A DNA stretch of 64,000 bases from an uncultured Eubacteriales bacterium (lineage in GTDB: Bacteria; Bacillota; Clostridia; Oscillospirales; Acutalibacteraceae), in assembly GCA_900540235.1 (NCBI GenBank), contig UQEY01000006.1, positions 1 to 64,000 of the forward strand, read 5' to 3'. Positions 59,297 to 64,000 of the stretch are shown here, in pieces. The translations under genes were made by a program, and so were the position numbers. Numbering within the stretch: position 1 is the first letter of the stretch; each line of letters opens with the position of its first letter. The notes under the pieces were generated by a model, which saw only the letters and a program-made list of their open reading frames with translations, made no database searches and was not told where the DNA came from.

Positions 59297-60898
59297 TCAT
59301 ATTTCATTTTTCATCCTGCGCTTATTTTCATACATTCTTTTATCTGCAAGATTATTAAGGCCACGATAATTTGCATCGCTTGTTTCACTTGCGAAAGCAT
59401 AACCGGCAGCAACGCTCAATTCAAAATCATTGCCGCTTGTTTTATTATATTCATCGATATGTTTGTTAATATCATTGAGTGTTTTTTCAATTCTGCTTTC
59501 TTGAACAGTATAAACTAGCGCGATAAATTCATCACCGCCGCTTCTGCCGAGGAAATTGCCGGCAGGAATGCACTCACGCATAATATCAGCAAATTTTTTC
59601 AGCACAATGTCACCGGCTTCGTGACCGAAATTGTCATTAATCTGCTTCAAATTATTGACATCAAACACAATAAATGTAGCAAGCCTGTTTTTAGGCATAA
59701 AACGAATCAGCTCGTTACACCTATTTCTGTTATAAAGACCGGTTAGCCTGTCACGGGAATATGTCTCGTTCATTTCTTTAAATGTAACAAGTGCATAAAT
59801 CGAAATATAAACAAGAGCACCTATCATCAAAAAATTGGGGCTGTTTGTTCTTTTTTTATTAAGGAATATAGCAATATCAAGCAAAGAAAACGCAAAAAGA
59901 ATAAGTGAAGATACCGTAGTCAGAACATTTTCTATATTTTTTTCTTCCTTGCTAAACAGTATAATTTCAAACACAAATATTATTGCTATAACTAAAAGCA
60001 TATAGCAAAAATAAAAATCTGTATACTGCCTAATATCAAGCACACGCAAAAAGTCGAGAATAAATGCCAATGAGCCAATAATCATATTTACAAGTGCGGA
60101 ATTATACATAAACCTTTTAAACTTATCATTCTTATGATAGTTTGAAATTATATGAAGTTGAAATGCAATCGGTATTAATATTACGCAAGTGTTACTCAAA
60201 AGAGCAATAAATCGCTCATGGTCTTCAAAAAACCAAGCCATAAACTGAGTGTCAATCACTTTCCAAGTGCCAACAAAAAATGCAAGCAAACCGAGATACA
60301 CAAAATTTGTCGCATTTTTGTTTTCAATTCTATAATAAATCGAAACAACAAAGAAAATAATGCCAAGCATAACTAAAACAAGGCCCAATATCATAACAGG
60401 CATATCTTGTTTAATTGACATATTAAACGCACTGTATTGTTTTCCCTCATAGAAAGTGATTGAACGGTTAATCATATTTTTATACACCGGTTCAATTTTA
60501 ATATTAATCGTTTTGCCGTTATATTCACTTTTAAGTCCGACTCTTACCCAATAGCATCCTGCCGAAGAAGAAACGAGAGTTTTATCCTTCGTACTTCTTT
60601 CATATATAAGTTTACCGTCAACATAAACCTGAGTATTGCTGTGGATAACATAAAACATCAAGTTTTCTTCTTTATCGGCATCGTTAACTTTAAAAACAAA
60701 ATTTCTTATTACACCCTGCTTTGCAGAAGAATCTTTAACTTGAGTTTCTTCAAGTTGAAGCTCTTTAAAATAAGAAACTGCATCCTGTGATTGGTAAGTT
60801 GAACTGTCTGTTTTTTCCGTAAAAAAAGCAGCGAGCAAGAATACTAAGCTTAAAAGTGAGACTCCCACAATCACTGCCTTAAATGCTTTTTTTCTCAT
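59297..60898 (-). CDS. membrane-bound diguanylate cyclase (GGDEF)
   Basis: 533 residues. Membrane helix at the N terminus, an extracellular beta-rich domain (about 30-165), seven or eight membrane helices (about 170-370) and a C-terminal GGDEF domain (about 375-533). This resembles the 7TM-DISM sensor layout. The active site is intact (GRSGGDEFIALV, GGDEF at 454-458) with FIVFDVNNLKQINDNFGHEA, so it should make cyclic di-GMP. The RxxD inhibitory site just before GGDEF is absent. Signal unknown. Own promoter. Confidence 0.9.
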   Translation of the reverse strand: MRKKAFKAVIVGVSLLSLVFLLAAFFTEKTDSSTYQSQDAVSYFKELQLEETQVKDSSAKQGVIRNFVFKVNDADKEENLMFYVIHSNTQVYVDGKLIYERSTKDKTLVSSSAGCYWVRVGLKSEYNGKTINIKIEPVYKNMINRSITFYEGKQYSAFNMSIKQDMPVMILGLVLVMLGIIFFVVSIYYRIENKNATNFVYLGLLAFFVGTWKVIDTQFMAWFFEDHERFIALLSNTCVILIPIAFQLHIISNYHKNDKFKRFMYNSALVNMIIGSLAFILDFLRVLDIRQYTDFYFCYMLLVIAIIFVFEIILFSKEEKNIENVLTTVSSLILFAFSLLDIAIFLNKKRTNSPNFLMIGALVYISIYALVTFKEMNETYSRDRLTGLYNRNRCNELIRFMPKNRLATFIVFDVNNLKQINDNFGHEAGDIVLKKFADIMRECIPAGNFLGRSGGDEFIALVYTVQESRIEKTLNDINKHIDEYNKTSGNDFELSVAAGYAFASETSDANYRGLNNLADKRMYENKRRMKNEI

Positions 60899-60941
60899 TA
60901 TATCGCCTTAATTATTAATTATTAAACAAAACTGTAATATT

Positions 60942-60970
60942 ATAATACAAAATTTTCCAATTTAATTCAA
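60942..60970 (-). promoter_or_regulatory. sigma-A promoter of the GGDEF gene
   Basis: TTGAAT (60965-60970), 17-nt spacer, TATTAT (60942-60947), minus strand. Confidence 0.55.
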
Positions 60971-60989
60971 TAAACATTTTGTAAACAAA

Positions 60990-61016
60990 ATAACCACTTG
61001 AATAAACAAGTGGTTA
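60990..61016. terminator. terminator after rplT
   Basis: Stem AACCACTTG-AATAAA-CAAGTGGTT; T-rich downstream on the minus strand. Confidence 0.78.
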
Positions 61017-61033
61017 AAAAATCAAATATTAAA

Positions 61034-61387
61034 TTAAAGAGCAGCCTTAGCTGATTCAACAAGTGAAGTGAATGCAGCAGGATCAGCAATAGCAATTTCT
61101 GAAAGCATCTTTCTGTTAAGGTCGATGCCTGCTTTTTTAAGACCGTTCATAAATGTTGAATAGTTAGTACCGTTTGCTTTGCAAGCAGCAGAAATACGAG
61201 TAATCCAAAGTCTTCTGAAATCTCTCTTCTTCTGCTTTCTGCCGATATATGCGTACTGACCGCTCTTCATTACAGCCTGCTTAGCTGTTTTGAAAAGTCT
61301 GTGTTTTCCGCCGTAGTAGCCCTTAGCTGCCTTTAATACTTTCTTTCTTCTTTTACGAGTTGCCATAGCACCCTTAATTCTTGCCAT
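61034..61387 (-). CDS. rplT: ribosomal protein L20
   Basis: 117 residues, large-subunit assembly protein. MARIKGAMATRKRRKKVLKA, KGYYGGKHRLFKTAKQAVMK, IGRKQKKRDFRRLWITRISA, and the C-terminal KAGIDLNRKMLSEIA. In Firmicutes L20 represses its own operon by binding the infC leader. Confidence 0.98.
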   Translation of the reverse strand: MARIKGAMATRKRRKKVLKAAKGYYGGKHRLFKTAKQAVMKSGQYAYIGRKQKKRDFRRLWITRISAACKANGTNYSTFMNGLKKAGIDLNRKMLSEIAIADPAAFTSLVESAKAAL

Positions 61388-61442
61388 ATCTATATACCTC
61401 CGAGTTAATGTTAAACGCTTAAACTTTTAAGCAAAATTCTTC

Positions 61443-61640
61443 TTATTTGTAAGGAACAAGTCTCTTGCACTGCTTCTGGTTTGTAACATCGGCAACTGCA
61501 GTCTTGCGAAGATTTCTCTTACGCTTTGTTGACTTCTTAGTAAGAATGTGTGAAGTATAAGCATGTGCACGCTTAACCTTGCCGCTCTTGGTTGTCTTAA
61601 AACGCTTTTTTGCACCGCTGTGAGTTTTAATTTTTGGCAT
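61443..61640 (-). CDS. rpmI: ribosomal protein L35
   Basis: 65 residues: MPKIKTHSGAKKRFKTTKSG, KSTKRKRNLRKTAVA, CKRLVPYK. Middle gene of infC-rpmI-rplT. Confidence 0.98.
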   Translation of the reverse strand: MPKIKTHSGAKKRFKTTKSGKVKRAHAYTSHILTKKSTKRKRNLRKTAVADVTNQKQCKRLVPYK

Positions 61641-61660
61641 AATTTATTCCTCCGTGTGTA

Positions 61661-62179
61661 TTATTTACTTGCCTTAGGAGACAAAAACATAAGTATTTGC
61701 CTGCCGTCGAGTTTAGGGGCTTTATCAACATTAGCCTCTTCTTCAAGAGTAGCAGCAAAACGCTTCATATTTTCAATTCCGAGGTCGGAATGAGTCATCA
61801 TTCTGCCCTTTAATCGAATAGAAACTTTGACCTTGTGGCCTGCTGCAAGAAACTTTTTAGCCTGATTAACCTTTGTATTAAAATCGCCGACATCAATAGT
61901 TACGCTAAGACGAATTTCCTTGGTTTCAACCTGCTTTTGATTCTTGCGATTTTCCTTTTCACGCTTAGCCTGCTCGTAACGGAACTTTGAATAGTCCATA
62001 ATTTTGCATACAGGCGGCTTAGCCTGAGGAGCAATCTTAACCAAATCAAGTCCTTTGCTCTCTGCAATATGAAGTGCGTCACTTGCACTCATAATGCCGA
62101 GCTGTTCACCGTCAGCTGAAATTACACGCAATTCCTTGTCTTTGATTTCATTATTAATCTGTTGAGCTTCCTTGCTGAT
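61661..62179 (-). CDS. infC: translation initiation factor IF-3 (probable AUC start)
   Basis: 172 residues; prevents premature subunit joining and checks the start codon. Motifs: INNEIKDKELRVISADGEQL, GLDLVKIAPQAKPPVCKIMD, YSKFRYEQAKREKE, VSIRLKGRMMTHSDLG. The best start is ATC at 62179: AGAGGTG (62192-62186) lies 6 nt upstream and translation begins (M)SKEAQQINNE. The only usual start, GTG at 62188, lies inside that Shine-Dalgarno sequence. Non-AUG starts allow IF-3 to repress itself in E. coli and are common in this gene. First gene of infC-rpmI-rplT. Confidence 0.93.
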   Translation of the reverse strand: MSKEAQQINNEIKDKELRVISADGEQLGIMSASDALHIAESKGLDLVKIAPQAKPPVCKIMDYSKFRYEQAKREKENRKNQKQVETKEIRLSVTIDVGDFNTKVNQAKKFLAAGHKVKVSIRLKGRMMTHSDLGIENMKRFAATLEEEANVDKAPKLDGRQILMFLSPKASK

Positions 62180-62192
62180 AAAAAACACCTCT

Positions 62193-62312
62193 CATAAAAA
62201 ATTAAAGTGTGAACGCAAAACACGCTCACACTCAATAATAATTAACAAATAAAAATTATTGCCCTTTTCGCTCAAGCTGGAGGGGAGAACGCTGCGTCCT
62301 TCTTTATTGCGA
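62193..62312 (-). promoter_or_regulatory. infC leader with attenuator (L20 leader type)
   Basis: Between the promoter and infC the minus strand carries structured RNA and then a terminator: stem AGTGTGAGCG/CGTTCACACT (62206-62232) followed by TTTAATTTTTT. In B. subtilis the same operon is controlled by L20 acting on a leader terminator; the position fits, although the L20 binding fold itself was not verified. Confidence 0.65.
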
Positions 62313-62316
62313 AGAT

Positions 62317-62345
62317 ATGATAACACATCAGCGCTTATTTGTCAA
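62317..62345 (-). promoter_or_regulatory. sigma-A promoter of infC-rpmI-rplT
   Basis: TTGACA (62340-62345), 17-nt spacer, TATCAT (62317-62322), minus strand. Confidence 0.8.
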
Positions 62346-62363
62346 CACAAAATTTATATTAAT

Positions 62364-63401
62364 TTACTGCCAAGGATATTTTTGTTTAAGAGTTTCAAAC
62401 TCATCATAGTCTTTTGCAAAATGGAACTTCTTTTCCAAATCGGAGAAGAAGAAATAATAATCGGTATCGTTATGATTAACCACCGCATTAATATTTTCAA
62501 TACCCGGGTTACATATAGGACCGCTCGGAAGTGCCGCACATTTATATGTGTTATATGATGTTACAACTTCGTCGCTAAAGCCGTGCTCCCTAAGTTTATT
62601 GCCGTAGAAAATAGTTACATCACTTTGAAGCATTTGACCTTTATTAAGCCTGTTAATAAATACCGAAGCGATATCCTGCGCAACCCCGTCGCCCAAAGTT
62701 TCCTTTTCAACAACGGAAGCAAGTGTAACAAGTTCATAAAGAGTCATATCATTTTTCTCACAATAGCTTGTCCACTCGTCAGTTATCTTGCTGTCAAAAG
62801 TTTCAAGCATAGTAGCAACTACATCTTCAGCATCGCTGTTTTCAGCCAAATCGTAAGTTGCCGGAAATAAAAAGCCTTCAAGCTGATAAGCAACCGTTGA
62901 GCTCATATAAGCGTTGTTTAAAAAATCGTAGTCATAGTCGCTTTTATTTTTGCAAGCGTTAAGGAAATCGTCGCTTTTGCAAATATTATTTTTTTCCAAA
63001 GTATCGGCAATGTCAAAAACGGTATATCCCTCAGGAATGCAAACGGAAACGCTTTTGTGCGAAATGTCGGGATTTTCAAGTTTCTTTGCAATTTCATCAT
63101 ATGTCATAGATGAATTCATATAATATTCGCCGTTAGTATAGCTGAACTTGGGATAATTTTTATCCATCCACCAATTCCAAACGGTATCATTTTTTATAAT
63201 TTCGCCGCTTTTAAGCTTTTCGCCGACTTGGTATGCAAAATCGTCTTTTTCAATAACAAGCATGTATTCGCTTTTAGTACCACGGTTGCCGTTTATGTCG
63301 TTTTGAACATAAGTATAGCCGACAAAGCCTGCAATAAAAACGAGCACGAGCACAAGCAAAATTATAATAATTGTACCGAGTTTGCTTTTGTTTTTAGCCA
63401 T
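62364..63401 (-). CDS. mltG: endolytic transglycosylase MltG
   Basis: 345 residues, one N-terminal membrane helix (about 10-32) and an extracellular YceG/MltG domain that cuts nascent peptidoglycan strands. Motifs: CIPEGYTVFDIADTLEKN, LEGFLFPATYDL, TLASVVEKETLGD with the catalytic Glu, SDVTIFYG, YNTYKCAALPSGPICNPG and FHFAKDYDEFE. ATG at 63401 follows AAGGAG; overlaps the acetyltransferase gene by 8 nt. Confidence 0.95.
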   Translation of the reverse strand: MAKNKSKLGTIIIILLVLVLVFIAGFVGYTYVQNDINGNRGTKSEYMLVIEKDDFAYQVGEKLKSGEIIKNDTVWNWWMDKNYPKFSYTNGEYYMNSSMTYDEIAKKLENPDISHKSVSVCIPEGYTVFDIADTLEKNNICKSDDFLNACKNKSDYDYDFLNNAYMSSTVAYQLEGFLFPATYDLAENSDAEDVVATMLETFDSKITDEWTSYCEKNDMTLYELVTLASVVEKETLGDGVAQDIASVFINRLNKGQMLQSDVTIFYGNKLREHGFSDEVVTSYNTYKCAALPSGPICNPGIENINAVVNHNDTDYYFFFSDLEKKFHFAKDYDEFETLKQKYPWQ

Positions 63402-63837
63402 TGAAATCTCCTTTATCAATACACATAGGGGTGTGCACTATTCCACGGTCAACAAGTTCATCACCGCAAACGGCAAAACCGAGTTTTTTATAAAACGGCA
63501 CGGCATAATTTTGAGCGTCAACATACACCTTTGAAGTGTTATACTCAAAAGCCTTTTTTAGTATTGCATTAACTGTAACTTCGCCTAAGTGCTTACCTCT
63601 GTACTCTTTAAGCACCGCAATTCTGCCGATTTTGATTTTACCGTCAAGTTCAGTTACCCTTGAAGTTGCAACTGCTTTGCCTTCCTCAAAAAGAAGTGCA
63701 AAAGTTGACTTTTCATCAAGCGTGTCAAATTCTTCATTTATATCTATCCCCTGCTCGTTTACAAAAACAGCAGTTCTTATATTTTTAACAAGCAAAAAAT
63801 CAGGGTCGCTATATATTATATACTTTATATCAGCCAT
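63394..63837 (-). CDS. GNAT family N-acetyltransferase
   Basis: 147 residues of the GNAT fold, closest in pattern to the YjcF/ElaA group: IRTAVFVNEQGIDINEEFDT at the N terminus, acetyl-CoA loop IGRIAVLKEYRGKHLGEVTV, YVDAQNYAVPFYKKLGFAVC near the end. Acceptor unknown. Overlaps pyk and mltG by 8 nt each, so the three form a tight operon. Confidence 0.9.
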   Translation of the reverse strand: MADIKYIIYSDPDFLLVKNIRTAVFVNEQGIDINEEFDTLDEKSTFALLFEEGKAVATSRVTELDGKIKIGRIAVLKEYRGKHLGEVTVNAILKKAFEYNTSKVYVDAQNYAVPFYKKLGFAVCGDELVDRGIVHTPMCIDKGDFNG

Positions 63838-64000
63838 TAATTTTGTGAACCTTGAGCATATTGGTTGTGCCCGACATACCGAGAGGAATACCTGCGGTAA
63901 TAACTACAGTATCACCCTTCTTTGCCGCACCTGCTTTAACCGTAACTTCAACTGCGTGGTCAAAAAGTTCATCAGTATTATCTTTAAGTTGGCACAAAAC
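63830..64000 (-). CDS. pyk: pyruvate kinase, C-terminal end (cut by window edge)
   Basis: The last 56 residues of pyruvate kinase. Recognised by the C-terminal domain ending DTVVITAGIPLGMSGTTNML followed by KVHKI. The catalytic part lies beyond the window. Its stop codon overlaps the acetyltransferase start. Confidence 0.93.
   Translation of the reverse strand, partial: VLCQLKDNTDELFDHAVEVTVKAGAAKKGDTVVITAGIPLGMSGTTNMLKVHKING

Overview
The window comes from a low-GC, spore-forming Gram-positive of the class Clostridia, most likely Oscillospirales/Ruminococcaceae (Ruminococcus-like). The evidence is a spoIIAA-spoIIAB-sigF operon, a spoVAE gene, AGGAGG ribosome binding sites, frequent TTG starts, a valS T-box leader, Thr/Ser/Lys-rich linkers in surface proteins and a GH3 beta-glucosidase with swapped domains. 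The species cannot be named from the sequence. No phage, transposase or CRISPR array was seen; the window is chromosomal backbone with a few accessory loci.

Layout. 1-5.1 kb: rpoC (cut by the window edge) and rpoB on the minus strand with their own promoter. 5.5-13.3 kb (plus): a peptide-type binding lipoprotein, a VanZ-like membrane protein, nagB, metG, tatD, a YjbR-like protein and an AGCS amino-acid symporter. 13.3-24 kb: a maltodextrin operon on the minus strand (binding protein, two permeases, ATPase, 4-alpha-glucanotransferase, glycogen phosphorylase), divergent from the beta-glucosidase gene. 24-29.7 kb (minus): sigF operon, folC and valS under a T-box. 29.7-34.7 kb: phosphoesterase, tRNA-Arg(CCG), a zinc-ribbon/PASTA pseudokinase, a YhaM-type HD nuclease and prmA.

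34.8-37.6 kb (minus): the most interesting locus. A cobalamin riboswitch precedes a lipoprotein with a DUF4430 (transcobalamin-like C-terminal) domain and a secreted alpha/alpha-toroid protein with an Fn3 domain. Together they resemble the two halves of vertebrate intrinsic factor/transcobalamin, split into two bacterial surface proteins. 37.6-38.2 kb: hpt.

38.3-47.2 kb (minus): a nitrogen-assimilation island of glnA, an ammonium transporter fused to a PII domain, and a five-gene modular glutamate synthase. An intrinsic terminator lies in front of both glnA and the transporter gene, suggesting attenuation. 47.4-53.6 kb: CapA-like protein, Ca2+/Na+ antiporter, LysR regulator, YxjG/MetE-like protein, a small membrane protein and an FNT channel.

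53.8-64 kb: housekeeping genes, mostly minus strand: tmRNA, smpB, recR, ybaB/ebfC, dnaX, SRP RNA, a flavin-reductase-like protein, an SCP2 protein, spoVAE (plus), a membrane GGDEF protein, infC-rpmI-rplT with an attenuator leader and a probable AUC start for infC, then mltG, a GNAT acetyltransferase and the 3' end of pyk. Two families of short GC-rich palindromic repeats are scattered through the intergenic spaces.
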